64,000 nt of DNA from Fusarium oxysporum f. sp. lycopersici 4287. Taxonomy: Eukaryota; Ascomycota; Sordariomycetes; Hypocreales; Nectriaceae. The notes under the pieces were generated by a model. It was not told where the DNA came from and made no database searches. It saw only the letters and a program-made list of their open reading frames with translations. A program made the translations under genes and the position numbers. Below are positions 1-10,189 of the stretch, one piece after another. Where the stretch lies: the NCBI RefSeq assembly GCF_000149955.1, contig NC_030986.1, positions 6,560,635-6,624,634 of the forward strand, given 5' to 3'. Within the stretch, counting starts at the first letter, position 1; each line of letters opens with the position of its first letter.

Positions 1-199
1 CCCGCCGACTTGACGCCTGCATTCGCGCAAGGGGATGGTATACAAAATATTAAATAGAAAAATCAGGGCTTGAAAATGATAGAACTTTTATTATTGTTGG
101 ATTGTATTTAAATTAAATATGTATAAGTGAGGTTATCACGGTTGAACAGATTGAGTTACTACAGGGTGGGGTGTTTACAGACTTTTGGAGCATAATTTT

Positions 200-330
200 T
201 ACCATTTTTTCTGGCCCGTGCACCATTCTTTTCATCTCGGCGGTCAATAGGCGGACGGGTACCCGTCCTTCTAAAATGGGACGGGTCCCGTCCCAATTAC
301 CATATCTGGTATAGCTCACTCCGCTATCGG
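200..330 (+). repeat. Left terminal inverted repeat of the MULE
   Basis: Reverse complement of 3191-3332 over almost its whole length. The best block runs from the CCGCTATCGG inner end (321-330) outwards through GGACGGGTACCCGTCC (252-268), with only scattered mismatches. The outer part is less well conserved. Confidence 0.85.
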
Positions 331-419
331 TCTCCCTCTCGCGCCATCTCAAATGTCGCGTTCTACTGCACTCGCTGCTAATCGTGTCGAGATTACGGGC
401 TAACGGCGACTGCTTCGCT

Positions 420-3059
420 ATGAACGTTAACCAATCTCAAAGTCCGACACCGTTTCCTGGTGACTGTCTCCCTCCTGAAGGCGAGTATGAGTCACGGGAG
501 GCGCTATTCGAGGCAATCAACGCCTGGGCAGCGACCAGGGGCTATGCGTTCATAACTGGAAGGTCAACTAAGGAGAAAACTGGCAGGAGGACGATCACGT
601 ACATGTGTGATCGTCGCCGTAACCATCCAACCGTTTCCAGAGAACGCCAACGTAAGATGACAACTCGAACAACAGGCTGCGAGTTCTCTGTACTGGCGAA
701 GGAAAATAATGATAGAAGTACCTGGACTCTGCGGCACCGTTCTGACAGCCGATTCTCACTACATAACCATGAACCTAGCCAAGACACCACCGCCCACCCA
801 GTACTTCGAACACTGTCTAAGGAGCACCTGTCTCAACTGACTGGCCTTGCCAATGCTGGGATAGCCCCTAAAGAAATTAGAACGTACATGCGGCAGAACA
901 CCGACACGATAGCAACACAACAGGACATCTACAATCGTATTGCAGATGCTAGACGAGAAGTGTGTCAAGGACAAAGCAGCATTAACGCCCTTGCTGATCA
1001 GCTGTTTAGAGAAGGATTTTGGAGTCAATTTCAAACCGGCACCGACGGTCGAGTCAAAGCTGTTCTATTTGCGCATCCCGATTCAGTGGCATATCTACAG
1101 GCATATCCGGATGTCTTAATCTTAGACTGTATCTATAAAACCAATAAATACGGCATGCCACTTTTGGACTTGATCGGTGTCGACTCTTGTTAACGTTCGT
1201 TCTGTGTCGCGTTTGCTTTCCTAAGTGGGGAGCGTGAAGAAGACTATTTATGGGCGTTAGATCGATTCTGATCGTTGTGCGAAAACCACAGGATTAGGCA
1301 TCCCTCTGTCATCTTGACTGATCGCTGCCTAGCATGTATGAATGCTGTCGATACTTGCTTCCCATCATCAAGGCCGCTGCTATGTCTCTGGCATGCTAAC
1401 AAGGCAGTTCTTTGCTACTGCCAGCCTAGATTTACACGCCAGACTCAAGGGGAAAACCCGGGAATCGAGGCTTGGAATGAGTTTTACGGCCACTGGCATT
1501 CGATTATTAAGTCACCAAATGAACAAACTTTCCACAAATGTGTGTCTAAGTTTGAGAAGAAATACATCGCGGATTATATCGAAGGAGTCAAATATATCAA
1601 GACAAACTGGCTTGATCAATACAAAGAGAAGCTGGTGAAGGCGTGGGTCAATCAACATCCCCACTTTGACAACGTCGTTACTTCAAGGGTGGAAGGCATA
1701 TACTGGCTGCTTAAGAGCCACCTCAAAGTATCTACATTGGACCTTTTCGAAGCTTGGCGATCGATCAAGCATGCACTACTCAATCAACTGGCGGAGTTGA
1801 AGTCGAACCAAGCCAAGCAGAAGATCAGGACACCTATCGAACTCTCCAGTATTCTCTATGGTGCAGTACGTGGTTGGGTGTCTCATGAAGCTTTGCGAAA
1901 GGTTGAGCAGCAACGAAAGCTTCTATTTCATTAAGGCTCTACTCCTTTGTCGGCCTGTACTGGTTCTTTCTCACGATCACAAGGGCTGCCCTGCGCTCAC
2001 AAGCTGGAGGGTTTATTAGCTCAAGACCAGACTCTACAACTCGAAGATTTTCATCTGCATTGGCACTTGACTCGGGAAGATAATCGAAGGCCCCTCTTAG
2101 AACCCCGCCAGCGAGTCGATCCAGTGACTACGAATTCGTCTTTGCCGTTATCTAGTGTGAGAAGAGAACTTGGCGGCTTTGAAGTCATTGAGAAGGCGAG
2201 GCCGATACGAAACCCTCCTTTATGCAGCAAATGTCATATACTAGGTCACGCAAGGAACTCAAAGGAGTGCCCACTACGATACTCGGAACTAAGAGCATTG
2301 CCCGTTATATCTTCAGACCAGCCGCAGGTGTGTTCGAAAACCTTTGGGTAGATACCCTTTACGACCCCTGAGGAACCAAGGCCACCAGTGATGAGAACGC
2401 TCGGCGAAATACAGTGGCAACCAATCACAACTTTGGAAACTTTCGAATTTGAGAATGAATCAAATTGTCAAGATCTGCCATCCCAGTTGACCATCGAAAC
2501 AGAGCAGGTGGACCGATACATAACGACTCCAGAACCTCGCCACCCATCACCTACGCCATCGACGTGTAGACCGCAGGTATCACCACAGTTAAATTCGAGA
2601 GATCTAGCTTCGAGCCCAACTACAAATCTGAGGCATGATGATCCACGAGCCATCCATCAGAGATACGTCAAGTCTAGAGAGGATTAGTATAAGGCTCAAC
2701 CCCCAGGAGCCTGGCTAGGTAATCGCCAGTATCGAAAGACAATGGGCTTACCTTTGGGATACTCAAAAGCAAGCTACAGCTGGTGTCTTGATTATAAGCA
2801 AATGGGGAGGTGCTGCAAAACCTCGACGGGTCCGAGAGAATGGACTAAAGAAGAGATGATGGCTTACTTAGACTAGGATAAATCAGAAGCTGATCGAATT
2901 GAAGCACAAGTAGCTAAGGAGACCGAGAACGGACGACTGTTTACAAGCAGAAGAGGTACGGGCGAGCTGTGGAAGATAGCTCAGCGGGATATCGATGAAC
3001 AAGAAGCCTTGTATGCTGCCACGGAACAGGAGGAGAGTTGTATTGTAGTTCAGTCCTAA
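420..3059 (+). pseudogene. MULE transposase ORF broken by six in-frame stops
   Basis: From the ATG at 420 one frame stays readable to the TAA at 3057-3059 (879 codons), interrupted only by stops at 1191, 1269, 1932, 2349, 2685 and 2874. Protein similarity continues on both sides of each stop. In order there is a FAR1-like N-terminal DNA-binding region, the MULE DDE core (first Asp in LILDCIYKTNKYGMPLL, second in VILTDRCLACMNAV followed by LLCLWHANKAV), a SWIM-like CxH at GLPCAHKL, a CCHC zinc knuckle near 2222-2275, and a conserved tail including REWTKEEMMAYLD. TAA and TGA at 1191, 1269 and 1932 are each one C-to-T change from CAA or CGA. The three TAG codons are each one transition from CAG or TGG. 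There are no frameshifts, which fits point-mutation silencing of a recent copy. Confidence 0.85.
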
Positions 3060-3190
3060 CTTTAGTAGAGTTTATAATGAGCGTATAGCTCGGATAAATC
3101 AAGACTATACAAGTTAAAGTCAGCGATTTGCTTTGAGTAAAGATTAGCGGTTGATGGACTTCAAGTAAAACCACTCGAAATAGTTCCAAT

Positions 3191-3332
3191 CCGATAGCGG
3201 AGTGAGCTATATCAGATATGGTAACTCGGACGAGACCCGTCCAGTTTTAGAAGAACAGGTACCCATCCGCCTATTAGCCGCCCAGGAGCAGGAGATGGAA
3301 AACAAGAGGTGCACGGGCCACTAAAACTGGTA
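3191..3332 (-). repeat. Right terminal inverted repeat of the MULE
   Basis: Partner of 200-330, starting at CCGATAGCGG (3191-3200) and reaching GTGCACGGGCCA at 3309-3320. Several differences from the left copy are transitions. Confidence 0.85.
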
Positions 3333-3525
3333 TTGGATGTCAATACCAGTGGTAATTGGTACAGTAGGGGGTCTGCGAGTCAATAGCGCGAGTCCAAATG
3401 CGTACTCTGGGCTTCTTACATTGTCAACACTCTGTCTTGTAGCTTTATTTTGCGATTTATATCTAATTTTCTTGACGAAGATGACAACAACATAGACGTT
3501 CCGAATTTTCATTCATCCCTTAATA

Positions 3526-5279
3526 TTACTTCATTCGTTGAAGCAAGACTCTGCCCCCATTGACCTTTTCTCTATCCGTAAAAGTCAGTTCCAGTCCCGA
3601 GGGCTTGCCATCCGCACCAATTCTGAATTCCGCCACCAAAAATACTTCGGGTAGTCCATCTCCTTCTAGAATCGTTATAAATGCAACCCAGAAGTCACCA
3701 GATACGTGATGCAGCGTCACACGTGTCTTCCAAAGCAAGTCTTTCCGATGGGCAACTAAAACTACCCCCATCGGAGTCCCTTTGCTTACGACTTCGACAA
3801 ACTCCCAGGTTCCATAGCCTAGAGCTTGGTATTTTCCGGAAAACTCTGATACATCCAGCGAGGGAGGTTGATTTCCACTAGGACGGTTTGGGAAGAGAAT
3901 TTCCGTGGCGTTTCTGACATCCCTCTTCTGTTTGCGCTGCGCATTCCGCAAACTACCCCTTTTCGTCAGTCTGCGTCTTACTAAAAGATCTCGAATCAAG
4001 ATGAGACTTACTCTTCTGCAACATCATGACGTTTCTCCTCTGGTGTTCCGAGTTTGTCATAGATAACCCGTCTCATAATAATTTCTGTAGCTGGGCTAGG
4101 ACAATTGGCGAGGATCACGACCCCGTAATCTAAGTCAGGAAGCCAATAGACTAGAGCAACATGTGAGTTAGTCGATCCAGAATGCCAGTAAATAACATTG
4201 CCTTGAATCGATGTACGCCACCAGGCCAGTCCATAGAGGGAAACGTCCAGTCCGTTCGCAGGGTCTGGGTTATGGATAAACCGTGGCCTCCGGATGTCTT
4301 GGTGAACTTGTTCTGACAATGGCGATGCCTTTCGCAGGAGACATTTAATCCATTTAGTATAGTCAACGACGTTGGAGATAATTGCGCCCGCACCGCTAAC
4401 GATCTCTGTGGGTAAGAAAGGGACTGCTTCGTGGCGCTTATTATGCTCGTCCCAGTAATAGCCCCTGGATAGGTGCTCTGGAGCATCTTTGGCCTGCTGC
4501 AAATCCAAGAAAGTCGAGTTCATTCCGAGAGGCTCCCAAATAAGTTCCTTGAACACATCTCTCAGCCTTTTACCAGTAACCTTCTCAATGACATAGGAGA
4601 GTACGGCGTACCCTTCGTTGTTGTAATCAAACTCGGTACGAGGCTCTGCCCTGAGAGGGAAGTGTCGGATGTTTCGGACAATATCTTTGACTGTCCATGG
4701 TCTCCCATTTTCTTCAAGTCTGATACTGAGGTCGTTGTTGCTTAAACCACTGCAATGACTTGCGACATCTTCCAATGTAAGGTTGTTTGTCGCCCATTCA
4801 TCGCTTGTGACGAAATCGTCTCGAATGATTGATATGATTGGAGTTCGCCAACCCTTGGAAAGAGCAGGATACGCTCCGCTATCAATCAAGTGGGCGAGAG
4901 CTGCGGTTGTAAATGCCTTGGTGGTGGACCCTCCGTACCAGAGAGTTTCCGGCGTCGCAGGGGTATCAGGTAGAGTCGCGTATCCAAAGCTCTATGTGAT
5001 GTGAGCTTAGCTGAAGGCTCAACATCGGATGGGTAGGTTTACCTTGGTGAATGTATCGTCCCCATCGACGACCGCGATAGATAGACCAGCAAGCTTCCAC
5101 TCGTCCCTAGTCTCGACAATGAAGTCTACTAGCTTTGGCTTAAAAGGGTTGCTCATCTTCGCACCACCCATACTTGGGATCAAACCCGGCGTTGCAAAGT
5201 ATGCCGTGTAATTAGGCTGATTACCGGTAAGCTGTGTCCGGCTTAGCCTACGATGTAGCTGTGAAAATAGGCCCGCCAT
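3526..5279 (-). CDS. Class C beta-lactamase-like serine hydrolase (paralogue 1)
   Basis: Three exons: 5279-5043, 4991-4012 and 3970-3526, separated by introns of 51 nt (GTAAAC...TAG) and 41 nt (GTAAGT...CAG), giving 553 aa. The 41-nt intron is very short, but its phase matches the paralogue at 14658-16393. The serine-beta-lactamase/penicillin-binding fold is shown by STTK (active-site Ser about residue 101), the YNN motif in EFDYNNEGYAV and the third motif HSG in YWHSGSTNSH. A separate C-terminal beta-rich domain is encoded by exon 3. Family members are esterases, transesterases or peptidases acting on small acyl substrates; the substrate here is unknown. An in-frame stop lies upstream of the ATG. 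Unlike its paralogue it has no obvious signal peptide, so it may be cytosolic or lack a 5' exon. Confidence 0.8.
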
Positions 5280-5399
5280 AATGATGCTGTTTATTTATCC
5301 CGTTTTGTTATTAGGCTATCGTGTGGCTCAGTCAGCAAAAGGCGGGGTAACTGCCGAATTTAAGGCTACCATGTGACCAAAGCTTTGGACACCGTGGCC

Positions 5400-5555
5400 T
5401 CAGGACGAAAACCCAGCCAGAGTCTGCTTCTTCGTGAACAAGAAACTAGATTACGCTAAGTGGTGCTTTAGAGAAGGAAGCAGAGACCTTTTCTCTCTTG
5501 ATCTAGTATTCGGAATAGAGGAAGAGCAACAGGTTGTGAGACATGACGTTTATAA
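5400..5555 (+). pseudogene. LINE (Tad-like) endonuclease fragment
   Basis: A reading frame containing RVCFFVNKKLD, then SRDLFSLDL and HDVYNP, resembles the apurinic-endonuclease-like domain of fungal non-LTR retrotransposons. It stops resembling that domain at VYNP and runs directly, in frame, into GH76-like sequence. No reverse transcriptase is present, so this is a fragment of an element. The family call rests on short motifs only. Confidence 0.5.
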
Positions 5556-6431
5556 TCCGACCCAAGCCGTCTTCAACGAGTATGTCAGCCGCTGGGATTC
5601 ACAACACTGTAACGGTGGTTTGCGGTGGAAGATCTTCCATATACGGGCCATGACGCCTATGCGGCTTGGACCGAGAAGGTGTATAACTGGCAGAGCAAAA
5701 TTGGGCTGGTAACGGACGATATGGGAATCTACGAAGGCGTCACTATCGGAGATGGCCAAGATTGCAGTAACATCATTAAGACGCAGTGGTTATGCAATAC
5801 TGGTATCTTCCTCCACGGCGCCGCCGCGTTGTACAATCTTACAGAGAGCGACACATGGAAAAAGCGCGTAGGTGGTATGACGAGCGACGTCTGGAATAAG
5901 GTTGTCAAGAACTACATCATCAACGAGCAGTTCTGCGAGGCGCATAAGCAGTGCAACCAGGAGCAACGGAGCTTCAAAAGATACCTCGCCCACTGGATGG
6001 CCGCTACTTCTCAGGTCGCCCCGTACACCAACACGAATATCACAACACACCTCAAATCGAGCGTCCAAGCCGCTGCCAAGGTCTTTGATGGATGTCCCAC
6101 GAGAGGGTAGGAAGGGTCCGCTGGCACGGCGTGCGGCTTTTCCTGGTTAGCCGATTCATTTGACTACATCGTTGATTTTGGCCTGCAGATAAACGCCGCA
6201 TCTATCCTCATGTATACTCTGGTGGATAAGGCCAAGGCGCCCGTTACATCCAAGACTGGAGGAATTTTCAAGGGCAATCATGGTGGCAGGGATACCAACT
6301 CGGGCCAGGAGGACGGAAAGCTCAAATATAAGACCATCACAATAGCAGAAAAAGCGGGCGCTGGCATCTTGACACTTCTTATTGCCACGGGTTTTGTTGG
6401 AGGTACCGCTTTCTTGGTTATGGAACGGTAA
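5556..6431 (+). pseudogene. GH76 (Dfg5/Dcw1-like) mannanase pseudogene
   Basis: Readable pieces include VSRWDSQHCNGGLRWKIF and GHDAYAAWTEKVYNWQSKIGL, both typical of GH76 alpha-1,6-mannanase-like proteins used in fungal cell-wall cross-linking of GPI proteins. After GGLRWKIF the frame changes and the stretch that normally follows (the next (alpha/alpha)6-barrel helices) is missing, so there is an internal deletion with a frameshift near 5630. The 3' part, from about 6189 after a possible intron, ends in a hydrophobic segment (AGAGILTLLIATGFVGGT) like the C-terminal membrane/GPI region of the family. The N-terminal third and signal peptide are absent, replaced by the LINE-like fragment upstream. 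Confidence 0.7.
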
Positions 6432-6931
6432 GGGGGGACGGCGTTGAACAGTATTTTGGCATTTCCCAGTAATATGGGGCGTTATGGATTACTTAGAATT
6501 TGGCTATATGGGGCGTATGATAAATAGTCCAGCTGTGGCATGGATGCCTCTCAGTCATGGTAAATGGTGGTACACAGTATTTAGGAAGAGAAGACTTATG
6601 CGGTTCCTTATATCGATATGTTCTACAGAGAATAAACGTTAATAAACGAACAATTTAGTATTCTTAGTGCCATTAACTAATTATAGAAGATAACTGCTTG
6701 ATTACTATTACTTGCAATAAACTAAACTAAATGATATTTGTAGGATACTTGGCAAAAGCAGCAGCATAACTTTTATATGCCAATTCAGAAAAAAATCTTT
6801 TTCCAATTTTATCATCGCCATCAGCACCATCGTCGTCATCGGCAGCGGCTCTCATAAACCATACCATAAAACGACGACCTAGCTTTCTTACTGCGGTTAA
6901 TGACGGGTTACGGAAGGTGTTGTTTCAGGTC
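6432..6931. other. Intergenic, no feature recognised
   Basis: AT-rich in the middle (6640-6760). I see no conserved coding segment and no transposon end. TTTCAG just before 6932 could be a splice acceptor for the next ORF. Confidence 0.5.
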
Positions 6932-7246
6932 ATGAACCATGTTGTGGCTTGGTTGAACGCGATATCGACGATGATCTTCGACCGACGGGACAACAATAAG
7001 CCGCCTTTACGGGCTGACCCTGCCGCAACACTGAAGCATTATTCGGACCAAAATGACCGGAAGGCTGAGAAAAGGTTTGATGCTTTCTTCTGGGATCAGA
7101 AATATCCTCTTTTAGCCCCTGAGGCTGCTCCTATCCTCCTGCACCTGGAAGTTCTTGATTTTCTAGTGAAGCATCTCAACGACTTCAGAAACCCAGCAGT
7201 CAAGCTATACCTCGATCAAGCGCCTAAAGAAATCGACTACGCTTAG
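6932..7246 (+). CDS. Small hypothetical protein
   Basis: An ATG-initiated ORF of 104 aa, not recognised. It is hydrophilic, rich in Asp, Lys and Arg in the centre, with LHLEVLDFLVKHLNDF as a likely helix near the C-terminus. The ATG comes 7 nt after a TTTCAG acceptor-like sequence, so it could be the last exon of a gene whose 5' part is lost or lies in the AT-rich stretch upstream. It could equally be a chance ORF. Confidence 0.3.
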   Translation: MNHVVAWLNAISTMIFDRRDNNKPPLRADPAATLKHYSDQNDRKAEKRFDAFFWDQKYPLLAPEAAPILLHLEVLDFLVKHLNDFRNPAVKLYLDQAPKEIDYA

Positions 7247-7627
7247 TACATAAAGCGCTGTCGCACAAGACATGGGATAGGGTATTAACAATCGTCTGAT
7301 GGTATATAAGGGACGACTTTTACTTAGAATGAATGCAGTCACCTTGTAGTGTGGTTCTGAATGCGGCTATACACGGACTAACATCTGCCATGCCGAGTTT
7401 CCTCGGTCGACCAACTGTGACCTGGCCAAGTCGTTTGGCCATTACATTACGGACGATCAGGTGCTTGGGGCGGACTCCGCCTTCTTGGGTAAACTTAGAT
7501 CCGGGGCCTTTGAGGCAGCGCTGAGCAGGGGGTTTGCCAAGCAGCGATGAGCACTTCGTATTCCTTTCGTCGAGCACAGCCCTCCGCTAAAGATGATTAC
7601 AGGGTTCTTTGTGAAAGGTTGAAAGAT

Positions 7628-7960
7628 GTGGGGTACACGTGACGTAACCGCAGGGGTCGTAACAATTCAGGTAAAGAAGTTTTATTCATAGCTGGTAACC
7701 TAAATTCTATCTCAGGTAATTAATGTGTTGTATATATACGTGATGGATCCAATGTGGTGAGGGTGAGCCCAAGTGAGAGGCTCACGCTGGGTCAAGTGAG
7801 CTTGTAGGGAAAGCTCACGCTGCCTGGAGCGAACTATAGGGAAAGCTCGCGGCCTGGTGAGTGAGCCTGGTAAGGGTCACGAGGCATGCAGTGAGCCAAA
7901 AGTTGGTTGGCTGGAAGAAGTGGGGTACGCGTAATGTAACCGCTGGGGTCGTAATACACA
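7628..7960. repeat. Putative solo LTR or small repeat element
   Basis: GGGGTACACGTGACGTAACC (from 7630) recurs in slightly changed form as GGGGTACGCGTAATGTAACC (from 7921), each followed by a GGGGTCGTAA block. The interior (GTTTTATTCATAGCTGGTAA, then a series of GCTCACG motifs) resembles 53860-54076. No internal retrotransposon genes are present. Boundaries and class are uncertain. Confidence 0.45.
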
Positions 7961-8073
7961 ATCTAATAGCGGGGCTCTTAAAAACTTCCCCAAAAGCTGC
8001 ATCAATTCACCTTTACTTATAACCTCCCTCCTTAGCTACACATACCCTCTATCACTCAAGTCCGCACCAAGCA

Positions 8074-9481
8074 ATGGCCAGTCTGCCTTTTCTTCCCAAT
8101 GAAGTCTCTCTTTTTACTCTTAACAAAGCCCATCCGCGGGATTGGCTTTCCCTTCGGCAAACATGCAAGGAACTCAATGAAAAAACAGCTCACCTCGTCA
8201 CTGACTTCTTCTTTCGGACGCGTGTAGTCATGCTCGAGCGGAGAAGTCTGCATTGTCTCGAAAGTATTGCAAGAAGTGAGTCGCTCGGGCAGTCTGTTGA
8301 GGAGCTTGATATTTGCACCAGTCATCTGCTACCACTCGATGAGGTGGAGGCGATCGAGCGACCACATAGCGAGTATGAAAGCATGATGAAGCATCTAAAG
8401 AAGAAGAACGACATAGATGCTATCCTCCACCTTGGCATAGAAGACTTTGAAGAGTGGGTCAGAAGGTGGCCGATTAATAACGGGGAGGGGGGTTGGTGAC
8501 GAGGATGAACAAGACGTCGATAACGACCAAGATAACCAAGCGATGGACTCTGGCATCGGCGATGACGACAAAGCGGCAAGGAGCCGACTTGAGCAGATTA
8601 ACACGCAAGAGTACAACAGACATCTACATGATCAAGATGATATGATGCGTGCAGGCTACGATGTAAAATGCTTGGCAGGAGCTATGACACACCTCAAAAG
8701 TTGCAGAAAGATCAATATCAGTACAAGCATACACGCCTGTGGACTGAGACGGCTAAGACAACGTATTGGTATCCTGCCGCAGAGGGGACTTACATTCAAG
8801 TCGAAAGCAAGCATCCGACAAGTACATCACATCGTCCAGGTTGTTCTGGCGGCCATAGCAGTCAGCAGAATTTCGGTCCAGCACCTGGATATCAAACCTA
8901 GTATGATGCTTGAGAATGCCAATCGGATTAGCCCTTTCATGCTTATGGGCCCGTCATCGTCTATCATCCTATCGAAATCTTTCCCTACCAGTCTGCGCCA
9001 ACTTCAAATCTCACTCGATCCGGAGTCTCCTCCAGAAGACACGATTTCAGGCAGAAAATGGGGCACTGGTCTTCTTCAGTTTGTGCACCTTCTGCCCGAG
9101 CTCTCTGATCTCGAGCTTAGCTTTGAGTATAGGGATGAGGCAGGTCGATTCTCCGAGATTGCCAAGGACCTCTATATCCCCAAACTAGAAAGTGTAACGT
9201 TTCACTTGGTCGATACCACCAAGGAAGATATCACAATCTTACTTCTATGTCATCACCGAACGCTCCGGACAGTGGTTTTAGAGTCGATCCAGCTTGATGG
9301 AGACCTGACAGCTTGGCGCTGGCTGATTGAGGTTGTTTGGAGGAGCCTAGAGCTTGATGAGTTTTGTATTCTCTCAAGCTGGGCAGAGAGGAAAGATGAG
9401 GATTTTCCTTTTGCAAAATTAGAGGATATTACGATAGTAGATAATGATAGCTATAATGACGCTGTCAGAGGATTGATATAG
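8074..9481 (+). pseudogene. F-box-like protein with one frameshift
   Basis: The N-terminal part has an F-box-like segment (LPNEVSLFTL, then LSLRQTCKELNEKTAHLV) followed by FFFRTRVVMLERRSL, a pattern common in fungal F-box proteins that recruit substrates to SCF ubiquitin ligases. The first frame closes at 8499. The continuation (GDEDEQDVDNDQDNQAMDSG) is in the next frame and runs to 9481 with leucine-rich segments such as LPELSDLELSFEY. The two frames meet at a G-rich run near 8485-8495, so a one-base indel there, real or a sequencing error, is the simplest explanation. If the indel is an error this is an intact gene of about 468 aa. Confidence 0.65.
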
Positions 9482-9492
9482 TATTATGACCG

Positions 9493-9526
9493 CTCAAGTT
9501 CTCATACGAATCTAATGTACACCACC
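9493..9526 (+). pseudogene. Short relic of the beta-lactamase-like gene
   Basis: About 33 bp matching 15279-15313 of the second beta-lactamase-like gene (both hold ATACGAATCT and ATGTACACCAC) with a 2-base gap and few mismatches. It covers the region of the YxN active-site motif. Similarity fades on both sides, so it looks like a remnant of a third copy. Confidence 0.45.
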
Positions 9527-9610
9527 TTTTACAGACCCTAATCGAGTCCGTGGCAAACCTGCAGTTAGATCAGTATCGTCTAAACGAGGCGAAGAGGTTA
9601 GTTCTGTATT

Positions 9611-9841
9611 CTAGTAGGTTCTGCCAAGAAGAAACTTACTGGGAACGTCATCGAAGTCGCAGTTGCCCTTAAGAGCAATGCAGGGAGTCATCTTAGCAGC
9701 GACGCTGCCAAGGTCTGAACAGCGGCATCCAAGGTCGGTTGTCTTGGATCCGACTCCTTCAATGACGGCTTCCGTGCAGGTAGCGGCGCAACGCTGAAAT
9801 CTCCGACACCAAGCCAGGTAGAGTTGTGCAGGAAAGCCCAT
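9611..9841 (-). CDS. CFEM-like cysteine-rich protein, partial
   Basis: A 76-aa ORF with the CFEM spacing CAATC ... GCRC ... TPCI ... GNC. CFEM domains are small eight-cysteine modules in secreted or GPI-anchored fungal proteins, some of which bind haem or act in host interaction. Here the start lacks a convincing signal peptide and only seven or so of the expected cysteines are visible. A GTAAGT near 9640 and a CTGCAG near 9563 could mark an intron leading to a short last exon. It may be a decayed copy or a wrongly delimited gene. Confidence 0.45.
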   Translation of the reverse strand: MGFPAQLYLAWCRRFQRCAATCTEAVIEGVGSKTTDLGCRCSDLGSVAAKMTPCIALKGNCDFDDVPSKFLLGRTY

Positions 9842-10017
9842 TATTGATGTAATTGCAAGATGTTTGCGGAAAAGAAGAGAGGTTATCAGGGGTTGTAATT
9901 GGATGCTACAGAGAGAAGGGGCTTCGTCTTTTTATAGCTTTGTTCGATACCGAGTACGAGACTTGTGGATAAAACAAGATAAGACGGAGAGACACTTCTA
10001 AAAGGATGCTGTTAAGA

Positions 10018-10175
10018 CTCACCATTCAAAAAGGGTTTAGACTCGCCATTCATAAAGGGCTTAGACTCGCCACTCAAAAAGGGTTTAGACTCGCCATTCA
10101 TAAAGGGCTTAGACTCGCCACTCAAAAAGGGTTTAGACTCGCCATTCATAAAGGGCTTAGACTCGCCATTCAAAT
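10018..10175 (+). repeat. 24-bp minisatellite in 48-bp higher-order units
   Basis: Six full 24-bp units plus a partial seventh. Units alternate between a CACTCAAAAAGGGTTTAGA type and a CATTCATAAAGGGCTTAGA type, so the true period is 48 bp. The array is in frame in an ORF (10006-10275) and would encode alternating octapeptides of the LATQKGFR and LAIHKGLR type. I see no independent evidence that the ORF is expressed. Confidence 0.9.
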
Positions 10176-10189
10176 CAGGTATAATGTCA

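Larger units (their letters stand above)
200..3332. mobile_element. Mutator-like (MULE) DNA transposon, inactive
   Basis: A roughly 3.1 kb class II element bounded by long terminal inverted repeats of about 130-140 bp and holding a MULE-type transposase ORF on the plus strand. The repeat ends carry TGGCCCGTGCAC on the left and its complement on the right, with weaker pairing about 12 bp further out. I could not find a clear target-site duplication in the flanks, so the outer ends are good to about 15 bp. The ORF is full of stops that look like transition mutations, so this copy cannot make a transposase. Confidence 0.85.
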
